Position numbers and translations under genes: made by a program. Below are positions 38,030 through 47,282 of a DNA stretch of 60,606 nt, piece by piece. Numbering within the stretch: the stretch's first letter is position 1; the number at the start of each line of letters is the position of its first letter. This DNA comes from a virus: IMG/VR virus record IMGVR_UViG_3300037258_000158, positions 1-60,606 of that record; one strand, 5' to 3'. Under the pieces are notes generated by a model. It was not told where the DNA came from and did no database searches. It saw nothing but the letters and a program-made list of their open reading frames with translations.

Positions 38030-39123
38030 GCCGCCACATTATATCCCGCCGCCATCGCATTGACACCACTCACGGTCCAGTTCAAGTCAGTATTTGGATC
38101 CAAGATCCATTGGTCGGTGAAGTAGACGTATAGTTCTTCACCGAGTGCGTGGTCAGGTCCGTAGACCTCAGTAGACCCCGACTTGACTGCTTGTTTAATC
38201 TGACGCCCACCCGAGTCATCTTTACGATAAGCGCCCGTTAATTGAACACCGAAAACAACCACAGTTCCGCTCGGCAGAGCACCGAAATTAAGTAAATCTT
38301 CTTGACCGACGGTGGGACTGTAGTTATATGATGTGTCAGAATCCATGGAGATTTCAGAAACTTCCTGCCAATTCGTACCTGTGAGTGGGGTCCATTGGAC
38401 AGAATTATTCCCCACCGCAAACAGAGTAGCGACGTGACAATCACCGATCGGTGATTCAGCGGGATGGATCCCTGCGCCGGTTGTCGTGTCACCATAATAG
38501 AAGTCATCGATAACAACGCCTTCGCCACTCGCACCGCTGACATACATGATATCCCACCATGCGTTCGATGTGACCTGCGTATCAACCCCGGTAACGTTCG
38601 CTACCACGATGTTATTGAAGCGAACTTCGAACGAACCGGCGGACGAGTCTATGGTGGGCCAGATTTCCACAAAAAACCAACTCGCGGGTGTGAACGCATT
38701 GTTGCCAGAAAGATAGAGTGGTGTCCCAGGACCACCCCCATCGCCATTGACTTCCACACCGGCAATTTCAGCATTTCCCTTAAACAGACCGAAGCTGTAG
38801 TTATCGAATCGAAACATGAACGTACATTGGTTTCGTGCGCCGATACTATCATAGAACTCAAAAGTCACTGGCGCGAGACCCTGTGCCAAGTTCAACGCGA
38901 ACCCGACAAATGCCGATGCAACTCGTTGCTGGAACACATAGTTGAATCCGGTATAGCTGAGGCCAGCCTTGTTCCAGGTCACAGCCCGCTGAACGCCGTT
39001 ACGCCCGGTAACGAATTGAATCGTGCTCTGCCCACCGACACCATACTGCAAGAACCCGGATCTTGCAAGAAAATCCGATTCATCATTATAGTGGTCGTAA
39101 CCATCCCAAATTTGAAGTGCCAT
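38026..39123 (-). CDS. Minor tail protein, 365 aa
   Basis: The product begins MALQIWDGYDHYNDESDFLA and consists of beta-rich sequence with jelly-roll-like segments (FFVEIWPTIDSSAGSFEVRF, VDTQVTSNAWWDIMYVSGA). This is a common minor tail protein type in siphoviruses next to the tape measure. A lectin-like carbohydrate-binding function is possible. The ATG lies on the stop of the tape measure gene (TAATG). Confidence 0.7.
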   Translation of the reverse strand: MALQIWDGYDHYNDESDFLARSGFLQYGVGGQSTIQFVTGRNGVQRAVTWNKAGLSYTGFNYVFQQRVASAFVGFALNLAQGLAPVTFEFYDSIGARNQCTFMFRFDNYSFGLFKGNAEIAGVEVNGDGGGPGTPLYLSGNNAFTPASWFFVEIWPTIDSSAGSFEVRFNNIVVANVTGVDTQVTSNAWWDIMYVSGASGEGVVIDDFYYGDTTTGAGIHPAESPIGDCHVATLFAVGNNSVQWTPLTGTNWQEVSEISMDSDTSYNYSPTVGQEDLLNFGALPSGTVVVFGVQLTGAYRKDDSGGRQIKQAVKSGSTEVYGPDHALGEELYVYFTDQWILDPNTDLNWTVSGVNAMAAGYNVAA

Positions 39124-41828
39124 TATCTGGCTCCCGCGAATGATTCAGGTTTGATAAAGCCATCACGAACTTGGGCTTGGAACCACGACCGCATGAGGCT
39201 AGAATCTTTAGCAAGATGCGCCGACAGTGATTTCGATTCCGGTGCGTTGATCTGAGGCATATAGTGAACATGGACATCGCCCATTCCTCCACCTCCCCGG
39301 TTGCCTCCTCCACCGGCCGAACGCAGACCATCGGCGTAATTCTTCGGCACGACCTGTTCGCCAGGATGTAGAAGAGCAGGCATGATCTTCGGAACTTCCC
39401 AAGCGCCGGTTTCCAGCTTCGTGATCGTGTTGTATGCCGCGACAGCCGCGAATGTCCCGGCCGCAGCTATCGGGGCCAAGATGAGGTTGACCGGGGGTGG
39501 AAGAGCTTGCATGACTGACTTGTATGCGGCGGCGGCGGACGTGTAGGCGGAGTTCATGATCGATGTGCTATCTGCCGTAGCTTCGGCAGCATTGCTCGCG
39601 GCCGCACCAGATGCTGTGATGGCTGTTCGCGCAGTCGTTCCAGCGGCAGTCGCGGCAGTCTTCTGTGTCTCCAGTGCTGCATGGAGCAGAAGGCCCTGTT
39701 GATTGAGTGTTTGGTCAGCCGCCAGTTCTGCCTGAGTGTAGAACAGGTGAGCCGTGAAGTATTGCGCGTCGGCCTCAAGTTCCTTCTTGATGAAATCGCC
39801 GAGCGCCAGACCAAGCGAAGCTATCAGAGATTTATGACCGCTGAGGATATTGTCGATCATGGAATCTTCGGCAGAAGTAATCTCGCTGAACGCCCTCTTC
39901 CAATATTCGGCGGATTGCTTCGCCGCCGTATTCTCGGCACCAGCAATCTGGTTGGAGATACGCGCCAGCTCAACTCCGGTTTGGGCGGCGATTACCTTCT
40001 TTCGGTTTTCAGCATCTTCCCATGCTACCGAACCCTGAGCATATGCTTTCTCTTCAACATTTACTGCGTCAATTTCAGCTTGACCTTCGGCAATCGCGAT
40101 AGCCTTCAGTTTCTCGAGTTCCTCGGTCTTACTCAGAAGATGTTCAGCCACCTGTTCTTGAAGAGCATCGCGTTGCTGCTGGAAACCGAGTTTTGCCAGT
40201 TGGAGGCCGGTCGATGCATCATTCTTGGCGATTTCAGCCTTCTGGTTCGCTGCCAGTTTATTCGCCTCTGCGATCGACTGATTCATGTCGATCTCGACTT
40301 CTATGCGCTGCTGAGCAGTGAGCTTAGTTCCAGCGAGAAGTTGCGCCCATACCTGGCGAATTTCGGCTAATCGTTGCTGACCTCCAAGGTTTTCGTTCGC
40401 ATTGATTTCAGAGACTGTTTCACGAGCGTTCTCGATGGCTTCCTGGCCCGCTTCTTTCGCCGCACGGATACCCGGCGCAGCTTGACGTTTCTCCAGTTGA
40501 GCAAGCTCTTCATTGGCTCCCTTAAGATCCTCTTTAAGTGTACCGAGGGCAGGTCCTTTCGCGATAGGAAGCGCAGCCTTTATCGCTGCGATCTTTTGTT
40601 TCAGTGCATCGATCTCTGTACTGGTGGACCGGATGCCTTCTCCTGCCTTCAGACCAGCCTTCAAGATATCATCAGACGACTCAGCCTGATGACCTAATGC
40701 TGTCGATGCTTGAGCCGAAGCCTTGGCCTGCTCGTTAATCCGTTCGGTATTCTTTTGCAAGATCGCCGTGGCAGTATCGGTCTTGCCCATGAACTTGTCG
40801 ATGACGCCACTCAACCCGAATGTGGCGATCACACGTGCGACCGAGAATGCGTACTGAAGCATATTCGACGTGCTGGCGGTGACATGCGAATCTGCTTCTG
40901 CCAGCGCAGGGCCGAGTTGCTTCGTCTTATCCGTCATAATTTGGATAAGAGCGGCGGCGGTCTTGTGAGCGTCACCGTTATTCTGAGTCTTCTGGAAATC
41001 TTCAGCCTGCGCAACCGTCAGTCCAGGAAAGATCTCCAGAACTTCTTTGAGCGACAACCGCTGGTCATCCAACGCTCGGCTCAGTAATTTGACCGCTTCT
41101 GGCGCTTTTTCGCCAGTCGCCTGCATGTATTCTACGGTAGCGAGCGAAAGGCCCTCGACCTCTGTTTTCGTCATACCGCCGATCTTGGCCCAACTCCCAA
41201 CAATCTCTTCGGCAGTGTCGGTCGATGTATTACCGAGTTTCTTGACCTCGTCGGTTAGAGCCGAAACCGCAGCCTTGGTGAGTTCAGCGTTGCCGGCGAA
41301 TTGAGCATGGATGGCCAGATCAGCCATCTTCATGTCTGCTTGATCAGCCTGATACCCGAGATAAGCGATACCAGCCGCCAGAGCCGCTATGCCGACCGTT
41401 GCCAGAAGAGCAGTGCCACTCAGACCAAAGACACGGTTAGCGATGATCGCCAACGTACCCGGGATACGATGGTAGTAACCGGAACTGAATTCGTCAAACA
41501 GAGCACGGAATTCACGGGTCGCTGTCGCAACCGGAACTCCCATTTTCTCTGTCGCACCGGCAGCTTCTGATGCTGCCGATCCTACACCTTGAATAGATTT
41601 GGCAGCGGCGTCAGAATATCCCGTCACCGCAGCCATCCGCTGCCCGAGCTGCGTCGTCGTATCTATGTACTGTTTGATCGGCGCAGTCGCAGCCTGAGCA
41701 GCGGAACCGGCTTGCCCGAATGTTTGAGCGAACCGTTGAGTTGCGGCCATAGAACGATTGTAGGCATCGACTACCCCATCGTCCGTAGCTGTGATTTCGA
41801 TTTCTACTCTATTGCCGGGATCAGACAC
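39123..41828 (-). CDS. Tape measure protein
   Basis: The 901-residue protein is the tail length determinant. The N-terminus (GNRVEIEITATDDGVVDAYN) and helical body are typical. Hydrophobic segments near residues 145-165 (GTALLATVGIAALAAGIAYL) and 765-800 could form membrane-crossing parts used during DNA ejection. Long coiled-coil sections are present. Tail length would be near 135 nm at 1.5 angstrom per residue, an estimate. The C-terminus carries a Gly-rich region (RSAGGGGNRGGGGMG). Confidence 0.92.
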   Translation of the reverse strand: MSDPGNRVEIEITATDDGVVDAYNRSMAATQRFAQTFGQAGSAAQAATAPIKQYIDTTTQLGQRMAAVTGYSDAAAKSIQGVGSAASEAAGATEKMGVPVATATREFRALFDEFSSGYYHRIPGTLAIIANRVFGLSGTALLATVGIAALAAGIAYLGYQADQADMKMADLAIHAQFAGNAELTKAAVSALTDEVKKLGNTSTDTAEEIVGSWAKIGGMTKTEVEGLSLATVEYMQATGEKAPEAVKLLSRALDDQRLSLKEVLEIFPGLTVAQAEDFQKTQNNGDAHKTAAALIQIMTDKTKQLGPALAEADSHVTASTSNMLQYAFSVARVIATFGLSGVIDKFMGKTDTATAILQKNTERINEQAKASAQASTALGHQAESSDDILKAGLKAGEGIRSTSTEIDALKQKIAAIKAALPIAKGPALGTLKEDLKGANEELAQLEKRQAAPGIRAAKEAGQEAIENARETVSEINANENLGGQQRLAEIRQVWAQLLAGTKLTAQQRIEVEIDMNQSIAEANKLAANQKAEIAKNDASTGLQLAKLGFQQQRDALQEQVAEHLLSKTEELEKLKAIAIAEGQAEIDAVNVEEKAYAQGSVAWEDAENRKKVIAAQTGVELARISNQIAGAENTAAKQSAEYWKRAFSEITSAEDSMIDNILSGHKSLIASLGLALGDFIKKELEADAQYFTAHLFYTQAELAADQTLNQQGLLLHAALETQKTAATAAGTTARTAITASGAAASNAAEATADSTSIMNSAYTSAAAAYKSVMQALPPPVNLILAPIAAAGTFAAVAAYNTITKLETGAWEVPKIMPALLHPGEQVVPKNYADGLRSAGGGGNRGGGGMGDVHVHYMPQINAPESKSLSAHLAKDSSLMRSWFQAQVRDGFIKPESFAGAR

Positions 41829-42102
41829 TTAATTCAACCTTCCTTTGGTCGCCTTGTAATGGTGGAAAAAATCTTCAGGACCCATAGAGCCTCTTTGGAT
41901 TTTTTCCTCCATCGTCAACGGAGCCTCATACCCGATCTGTATTGCGCGAAGTTCGTTTTCCGGAGGCCATTCCTTCCAGTATTCGTATAGCGAAGTTACG
42001 TCAGGGAGCGTCAGGTTATCGATTTCAGAGTACGACCACTTCAACGCGCTCGCTATTCGCGCGTAGATTCGGCCTAACCAGTCGCCCCCGTCGCTTCCCC
42101 CG
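41829..42102 (-). CDS. Tail assembly chaperone, downstream (T) frame
   Basis: The frame reads DWLGRIYARIASALKWSYSE, continuing to EYWKEWPPENELRAIQIGYE. This is a tail assembly chaperone C-terminal domain, but no good start codon precedes it: the first in-frame candidate (TTG at 42044) has no ribosome site. The sequence before it stays open into the end of the G gene in the -1 frame, so a -1 ribosomal frameshift making a G-T fusion is likely, as in lambda gpG-T. Two runs of five G (42085-42089, 42097-42101) lie in the overlap. Confidence 0.6.
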
Positions 42103-42421
42103 TCGTTGGTTTCTTCGCCGGTTCGGTCGCAAGACCGCTGACCACGAGAACCCGAAGGTTTGCCGCGTTCAGTTGATCGAAGGTGACGTTTTCGATCGCC
42201 TCCAGTTCAGCGACAGTTTTACCGAGCCCGGCTGAGAGGATTTCCATGGTCCCATCGTACCATTCCCCTTCAGCCTTGGCCCAGTCGTCTTCGCGTTTCA
42301 TGCCATTCGCCCCGGCGTGACGTTGCTTCGCAGCGCCCATGCCGAGTCTTTTCATGACACCGAGGGTGATGGGTCGAACGGTAAGTTCCTGGGTGCCGAG
42401 TGTTACTTTCCTGTCGTCCAT
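42074..42421 (-). CDS. Tail assembly chaperone, upstream (G) frame
   Basis: The 115-residue protein (LTVRPITLGVMKRLGMGAAK, MEILSAGLGKTVAELEAIEN) resembles the G-type chaperone that binds the tape measure. Its end (TTGEATGATG) lies in a G-rich stretch before a TAG stop. Directly beyond it the T frame is open. Placed between the major tail protein and tape measure, it fits the conserved position for the frameshifting chaperone pair. Confidence 0.7.
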   Translation of the reverse strand: MDDRKVTLGTQELTVRPITLGVMKRLGMGAAKQRHAGANGMKREDDWAKAEGEWYDGTMEILSAGLGKTVAELEAIENVTFDQLNAANLRVLVVSGLATEPAKKPTTGEATGATG

Positions 42422-42444
42422 AAAATTCTCCCTTAGTTGGACGA

Positions 42445-43419
42445 TTAACTGACCTGAGGATAGCTGACTTCGTACACTTGCTGCGCCGAATTGGCGAAGA
42501 AGCCAAAGTCCACTTCAGGCATCACAAAGTCAGTCAACTTGTGCGCCCGAGTGAGCTTACTGCTGATCGCTGCAAAGAACCGCACATAGTATGGATTGCC
42601 GTACAGCGACGAGGAATAGTCGATCTGGAAGACGGGTGTCGTCCCAATCGGCGTATTCTTCACGGTGATGGTCTGACCTCCGGTGTTCGAGGTATAGCCG
42701 TAGGTGATGAGAACACCTTCTGTTGCATCGGCGCTGGCGAACGAGTACTCACCGATGCCGGTTCCAGTACCGATGTAAGTGTATTGACCAGTAGCCGGCG
42801 AACCAGTGACGTACATGAGGGGAAGACCTGACGACGCGTAAATAACGCCCAGATCCTTATTGAATGTAGAGGCGTTGGTTACTGCGATGGAAGGTCCGAA
42901 CGTGATGGTCGTTGCGTTGGGCACATCACCAGAAACATTCTGGGTCAATGTGACTGACGTATTGGCGACCACTGAGGCCACGAAAGTGTTTGCAGGGATA
43001 TTGGTGCCCGATACACTCATTCCGGGCACGACACCAGTCGTACTGGTGAACGGAAGTACATCGCCGCTCGCAGTATCAGCACTCGTGGGATGAGTGACCG
43101 CCGCAGGAATGGTCTGTGCTTCCTGAATAGCCATCAACAACTGACCAACGTTGAACGATTGACCGTTGAAGACCGCATTCAGAGCGAGACCAGACAGGGT
43201 CGCTGCCTTGATCTTACCAGTTGCCTTGATGGTTCCCCGCGCCGCGACCAGAGCATACTGATTCGTGCCGTAGAGTTCCTTCGTTTCGGCTGCTTCGTCG
43301 TAAGAAAACTCCTGTGCATAGCCGATATTAACAGGAGTTTGATTGGCAATATCAATCCGGGTCACATAGAGTGACCCCGGTCCGAATACCGCCAGAGGCA
43401 CAGTTGAGAAGACGGACAT
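42445..43419 (-). CDS. Major tail protein with inserted beta module
   Basis: The 324-residue protein begins MSVFSTVPLAVFGPGSLYVTR and has the major tail tube character (KELYGTNQYALVAARGTIKAT). Residues about 117-175 (SGDVLPFTSTTGVVPGMSVS, GTNIPANTFVASVVANTS, VTLTQ) form a module that resembles one in the next gene upstream. AAGGAG lies 7 bases before the ATG. The module could project from the tail surface. A tail tube role is inferred from position, size and strand-rich composition. Confidence 0.8.
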   Translation of the reverse strand: MSVFSTVPLAVFGPGSLYVTRIDIANQTPVNIGYAQEFSYDEAAETKELYGTNQYALVAARGTIKATGKIKAATLSGLALNAVFNGQSFNVGQLLMAIQEAQTIPAAVTHPTSADTASGDVLPFTSTTGVVPGMSVSGTNIPANTFVASVVANTSVTLTQNVSGDVPNATTITFGPSIAVTNASTFNKDLGVIYASSGLPLMYVTGSPATGQYTYIGTGTGIGEYSFASADATEGVLITYGYTSNTGGQTITVKNTPIGTTPVFQIDYSSSLYGNPYYVRFFAAISSKLTRAHKLTDFVMPEVDFGFFANSAQQVYEVSYPQVS

Positions 43420-43430
43420 TACGTCACTCC

Positions 43431-44096
43431 TTAGGGGCCGTTCTGGATTATACGAATGGGGATCTTGGCGACGGCCTGTTGACCCAGGAACCCTTGATCT
43501 GTCACTATGGCACCTTCGATCCAAACATCGAAGACCAATCCTCCGAGAGTCTGGCGAAATTGCGCTCGACCAGCACCAGTCTTGTCAGGACCGAGTGCGT
43601 TTCGTATCAACCCCAGAAGCGTGTTCAACGCAGGAGCAGAAGGTGTTGTATCATCCGGTGCCATTGCGTAGACCCAGACCAAAGTGTTCAAGGTCCATTT
43701 CGCAAGTTGACCGGGCCTTTTCTCCGACAGTTCATTCACCTGCGTCAAAAATAGAGCCGGCTGTTGAAGTTGATCCACCACGCTCCAGTGCCTGAGTAAC
43801 CGAGCGGCAACAGGATCGGTTGTCGTAAAGCCAGCATTGAAGGAGAGTGTACCACTCTCATTCACAGGCTGGCTTAACGTGACCTGTGTCGAGCTGTCAA
43901 CTGACTGTAGGAAGTCACCGACTGGTACCCCTGCGCCCTGTACGCCCAAGCCTGCTGAGAGTTCCGACGTGTCCGCTATACCCATCAGAACAGCGCTCCC
44001 GGCCGTGGCTGTCGCCGTAAAGTCAATGCTACTCGTAATGAGTAGTGAAGCAAGCGCCGCGTAGATCGGATCAAAGTTCGGATTGGTGCTAGGCAT
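43431..44096 (-). CDS. Tail terminator-like protein with shared beta module
   Basis: The 221-residue protein starts with a short helix (PNFDPIYAALASLLI), then a module at about 30-90 (GSAVLMGIADTSELSAGLGV, QGAGVPVGDFLQSVDSSTQ, VTLSQ) like the one in the major tail protein, then a region typical of tail terminators (VAARLLRHWSVVDQLQQPAL, LAKWTLNTLVWVYA). It joins head-tail connector and tail tube genes, where the terminator gene is expected. Confidence 0.6.
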   Translation of the reverse strand: MPSTNPNFDPIYAALASLLITSSIDFTATATAGSAVLMGIADTSELSAGLGVQGAGVPVGDFLQSVDSSTQVTLSQPVNESGTLSFNAGFTTTDPVAARLLRHWSVVDQLQQPALFLTQVNELSEKRPGQLAKWTLNTLVWVYAMAPDDTTPSAPALNTLLGLIRNALGPDKTGAGRAQFRQTLGGLVFDVWIEGAIVTDQGFLGQQAVAKIPIRIIQNGP

Positions 44097-44553
44097 TGAT
44101 CGCAGCCCTCAATGTTGGCATAATTTCAGGTTGGACCTTCGCCAGCGCATCAGCCAAAAAGCTCTTCGGCGGGAACGGGGGATGGGTTACGTGCTTGGCG
44201 AAAACATCCTCCCCGTTTATCTGGAACTTGAGCGCTTTTGCGTTCACAGCCTGGATCAGCCAGTCGTGGCCCACGCCCTCGAGAAGAAATTTGCCGTATG
44301 GAGCCTTGTCCGCGTCGAACCCAACGAAAACCGATACTTTGCTGGCCTCTTCCTCGACACGGACTTCTTGTGCCCTGAGTAGTGTGCCGGACTGAGATTT
44401 TAACATTCCGCCAGACAGATTCGCTTGAACTTCTTCGAGGACACGTTTGCCGATGGCAGTCATCGCCTCGACCGTACCCTTCTTCTGGCGGTCAGAAGCC
44501 TTCTGGAAATAGGCGATAACTCTATCGGTGCCAAGGACCTCGATGCGTATCAT
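44089..44553 (-). CDS. HK97 gp10-like head-tail joining protein
   Basis: The 154-residue protein fits the HK97 gp10-like family: RIEVLGTDRVIAYFQKASDR at the N-terminus, KGTVEAMTAIGKRVLEEVQA, and a C-terminal HPPFPPKSFLADALAKVQPE, the family hallmark. It belongs to the head-tail interface between the connector and tail terminator. It overlaps both neighbours by 4-8 bases. Confidence 0.8.
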   Translation of the reverse strand: MIRIEVLGTDRVIAYFQKASDRQKKGTVEAMTAIGKRVLEEVQANLSGGMLKSQSGTLLRAQEVRVEEEASKVSVFVGFDADKAPYGKFLLEGVGHDWLIQAVNAKALKFQINGEDVFAKHVTHPPFPPKSFLADALAKVQPEIMPTLRAAINA

Positions 44554-45380
44554 GGCATGATGAACTCCACACGACGGTATTCGCGCAGACCATCCATCGC
44601 GAGTGTCGGTATCGCCGCCATATCGTATGCCGTCGTCTCACCGGCCAGAGTCTTGGACCGCTCACCGATACGGCCACGGCGATTGATCGCATTGATCACG
44701 GTGATGATACAAGCGTCCTGAATGTCCTGAGGTGTGTATCCGTAGCTGATATTCATGGCGACATTATCGCCGTCGTTGAATTGATAGAAACCATCTGGTC
44801 CAGCAGGCGGAATATACTGTCCGACCGTTGGCGCTGACGCGACGGGCGTGAGCAGCACTCCCGACGAGACATATGCTACGGACCAGTTGACCGACAGTAG
44901 TTGCGACAGTGCAGAACACTGAACCTGGAAGCTGCTATCCGGCGTCTGCTGTTCGGCAGGTGCCAGAAAACCGGCCGTATATCCGATTGTCACATTCTGC
45001 ACATCGTCGCAGAAATCATAGCCGCGGAGATACACGGTTCCTGTGTTGAGGATGGGATCAGGGTTTTGATCCCACGTGAATCCCCACGCGCAAGGATTCG
45101 TTGGCACGATCGCAGGGACTTGGCACATGCCGATAGTCACTGAACTTACGGTCATCAGAGGTCTGTTCCGTAAGGTCATTGAGCATTGGCCGGTTCCATT
45201 CCGAATTTCTGTATAAATTTTCGGCATCAACGTCCGTTCAAGGACGCGATTCAGGATGAATTGCGAACAGGCAGTGATCTCACGCTGCAACTGCGGATCG
45301 AGTGTGTTGGTAGTGAACGCTGGATCGCGCCACGCCTTCACATTCGCCAGCGTCGTGAGATCACCAATCCTGCCCGGCAT
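44550..45380 (-). CDS. Head-tail connector/DNA packaging protein
   Basis: The 276-residue protein contains GDLTTLANVKAWRDPAFTTN and a late ISYGYTPQDIQDACIITVIN segment, the pattern of gp6-like connector (DNA packaging) proteins, though longer than the usual 100-120 residues because of a beta-rich insertion (about 60-200). It forms the ring beneath the portal. It starts 4 bases after a small gene. Confidence 0.7.
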   Translation of the reverse strand: MPGRIGDLTTLANVKAWRDPAFTTNTLDPQLQREITACSQFILNRVLERTLMPKIYTEIRNGTGQCSMTLRNRPLMTVSSVTIGMCQVPAIVPTNPCAWGFTWDQNPDPILNTGTVYLRGYDFCDDVQNVTIGYTAGFLAPAEQQTPDSSFQVQCSALSQLLSVNWSVAYVSSGVLLTPVASAPTVGQYIPPAGPDGFYQFNDGDNVAMNISYGYTPQDIQDACIITVINAINRRGRIGERSKTLAGETTAYDMAAIPTLAMDGLREYRRVEFIMP

Positions 45381-45383
45381 GGG

Positions 45384-45569
45384 TTAGTCCTCGTGTTCGT
45401 TTTCGAACTCTTCAAAACTCTTCAGCGCAGGCCCAAGAGGCTTGAACTTGAGTTTGACGAGTCGGTCATTGAGACGAGCAGGCGCATCGATGACGCCTTC
45501 CAAATCGGCATCGTACTGAATGTGGTCAAGGACCACGGCATCTGTTCCTTTGGGACATTGAAATCGCAT
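45384..45569 (-). CDS. Small structural-region protein, 61 aa
   Basis: Function is unknown. The product (MRFQCPKGTDAVVLDHIQYD, LNDRLVKLKFKPLGPALKSF) ends with an acidic tail (EEFENEHED). It lies between the capsid and connector genes, where small minor head proteins are common. AGGAGA lies 5-6 bases before the ATG. Other starts in the frame are much less convincing. Confidence 0.65.
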   Translation of the reverse strand: MRFQCPKGTDAVVLDHIQYDADLEGVIDAPARLNDRLVKLKFKPLGPALKSFEEFENEHED

Positions 45570-45635
45570 GTATCTCTCCTTAGCGGTACTCGACGCGATG
45601 TAAGGGAGCAACACCGCGCCGAGCACCTAGCCGAC

Positions 45636-47264
45636 TTAGAACGAGGGGGTCCCCGCAGTCGGATTGAGGTTGGTGATGGTGGCGAAGGCCGGAGTGAAGT
45701 TGCACTCGAAAACTTCGTCCACGTAGACACCGTATTCGTACCGACGAGTACGGAGCGGCCATTCGATCTGGTAGTAATCCTGCCGCACACGAGCCTGGAG
45801 GATGTTCGCGACACCCGACAGTTCGTAGTGGATCAGGTCGGACCATAACAAGATGGTGCCCGGAGGAAGGTACGGATGGACCTCGATATCCAGGGTATTC
45901 CCGAAGAACTTATTGAGATAGGACGTTACTCGACGTCCTGCCACAATTCGGCCGGTTTCTGCTTCAGCATCGAACAGGATGCGGAACTGAGCCGCAGCGT
46001 TCTGACCGAAGAAGGTGCCAAGGAAGTTGGCGATATCGGTGGACGACATAAAGATCTTGTCGTAACCGATCTTGTACTGATCGAATGCCGCCTGGAGCAC
46101 GACATCGAATTCCTCGATGTTGGTGCCGCTGATGGTGAGACCAGTATTCGCGTTGTCCTTGGTGTAGACGATCGAACCGCCGGTGGATAGAGCGATGGTA
46201 TCGCCCGCAGTGACCACGGTCGGCAGATTCGGGTTCGTATACATGGTCGTGCTATAGCCGGATCCGAACACAGAACCATAGATCTGGCTGAGGATACCAT
46301 CCGGAACCAGAGTGTTGGTCGAGTTGTCCTGATATGCGCCACCAACTTTGAGGCTGGTGACCGGCTGATTCGTCGCAGCCGGGTTCTTGGTGAAGTTTGC
46401 CTGATTGGCCTGTGTGAGGCCGGCGAAGACTTCCGCACCGGAGGCAGTACCGACGAACCAAGCATACCCGACCGCGCCGATGACAGGAGTGACCGTTGCA
46501 GTCACGACCTGCGTCGCACCGACCGAAGCGATATTGGCTTCGACTGATGGCTGAGCAGAACCACCACCAAAGGTATCGGTGGAACCATCCGCGTTGACCT
46601 TGGTCACCTGACCAAGGATACCACCGGTCATCGTCGAGTTATTCCACGGCGTGTATGTCTGCCAGCCGAAACCGGACAGTGCGACGCAGATAACGTAGAC
46701 GGTGACGGTGCCTCCCCATGCACCGGTCGTACCACCCTTCGTGAGAGAAGGAGTTGGTGTCGTACCGAGCGGAGTCGAAGCGTTGCCGAGGACCAGAGTC
46801 TGTTCTTCACCGATCATGGTGGAGCGCAGAGTAGAGATCGACGCCGTACCCAGAGCATCGGGTCGCAGGTTCTTCGCAGCCGAACGGGCTTCGAAGGTCG
46901 TGCTGGACTCGAGACCGAGTGTCTTGTACGAAGACACCTGATCCTGCTCTTGGATGGCAATGCGAGCGCCGCGATTGCCTTCCGACACGCCGAGCGAGAT
47001 ATTCTGCGTGTTAACGGCGGTGATACGCTTCCAGTGGTGAGCCGTGCCGCCATCGCCAGGAACACGAGGGAGCCTGGAGATCAGCGGAATTAGCTCTTTG
47101 AACGGATACATGAACTGGACGACCGGGGAGAGGTCGTACCAGACAAGACCCGTTGCCTGACTGATGGTGTCGGCCTTGGACAGGTCGAAACCAAGTTTCG
47201 TTCCCAGACCTTTGAGGAAGTCCTGGTCCTGAAGCAGTTCCTGAATGAGGGCGTTGTTATTCAT
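45636..47264 (-). CDS. Major capsid protein with internal beta insertion
   Basis: The 542-residue protein is a HK97-fold-type capsid protein: helical N-terminus (LIQELLQDQDFLKGLGTKLG), E-loop-like residues 90-115, and a late segment (RILFDAEAETGRIVAGRRVT) typical of the domain. At about residues 165-310 it has an extra beta-rich region (VTVYVICVALSGFGWQTYTP, PVIGAVGYAWFVGTASGAEV), similar to surface-exposed Ig/Fn-like insertions. Normal length is about 300-400 residues, so the insertion makes it unusually long. Confidence 0.85.
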   Translation of the reverse strand: MNNNALIQELLQDQDFLKGLGTKLGFDLSKADTISQATGLVWYDLSPVVQFMYPFKELIPLISRLPRVPGDGGTAHHWKRITAVNTQNISLGVSEGNRGARIAIQEQDQVSSYKTLGLESSTTFEARSAAKNLRPDALGTASISTLRSTMIGEEQTLVLGNASTPLGTTPTPSLTKGGTTGAWGGTVTVYVICVALSGFGWQTYTPWNNSTMTGGILGQVTKVNADGSTDTFGGGSAQPSVEANIASVGATQVVTATVTPVIGAVGYAWFVGTASGAEVFAGLTQANQANFTKNPAATNQPVTSLKVGGAYQDNSTNTLVPDGILSQIYGSVFGSGYSTTMYTNPNLPTVVTAGDTIALSTGGSIVYTKDNANTGLTISGTNIEEFDVVLQAAFDQYKIGYDKIFMSSTDIANFLGTFFGQNAAAQFRILFDAEAETGRIVAGRRVTSYLNKFFGNTLDIEVHPYLPPGTILLWSDLIHYELSGVANILQARVRQDYYQIEWPLRTRRYEYGVYVDEVFECNFTPAFATITNLNPTAGTPSF

Positions 47265-47282
47265 CTAAACTTGTGCTCCTTC

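Noticed and set aside
39681-40370. Plus-strand frame of 229 codons inside the tape measure gene
   Set aside because: Antisense to the tape measure coiled coil; composition is typical of a reverse-complement shadow.
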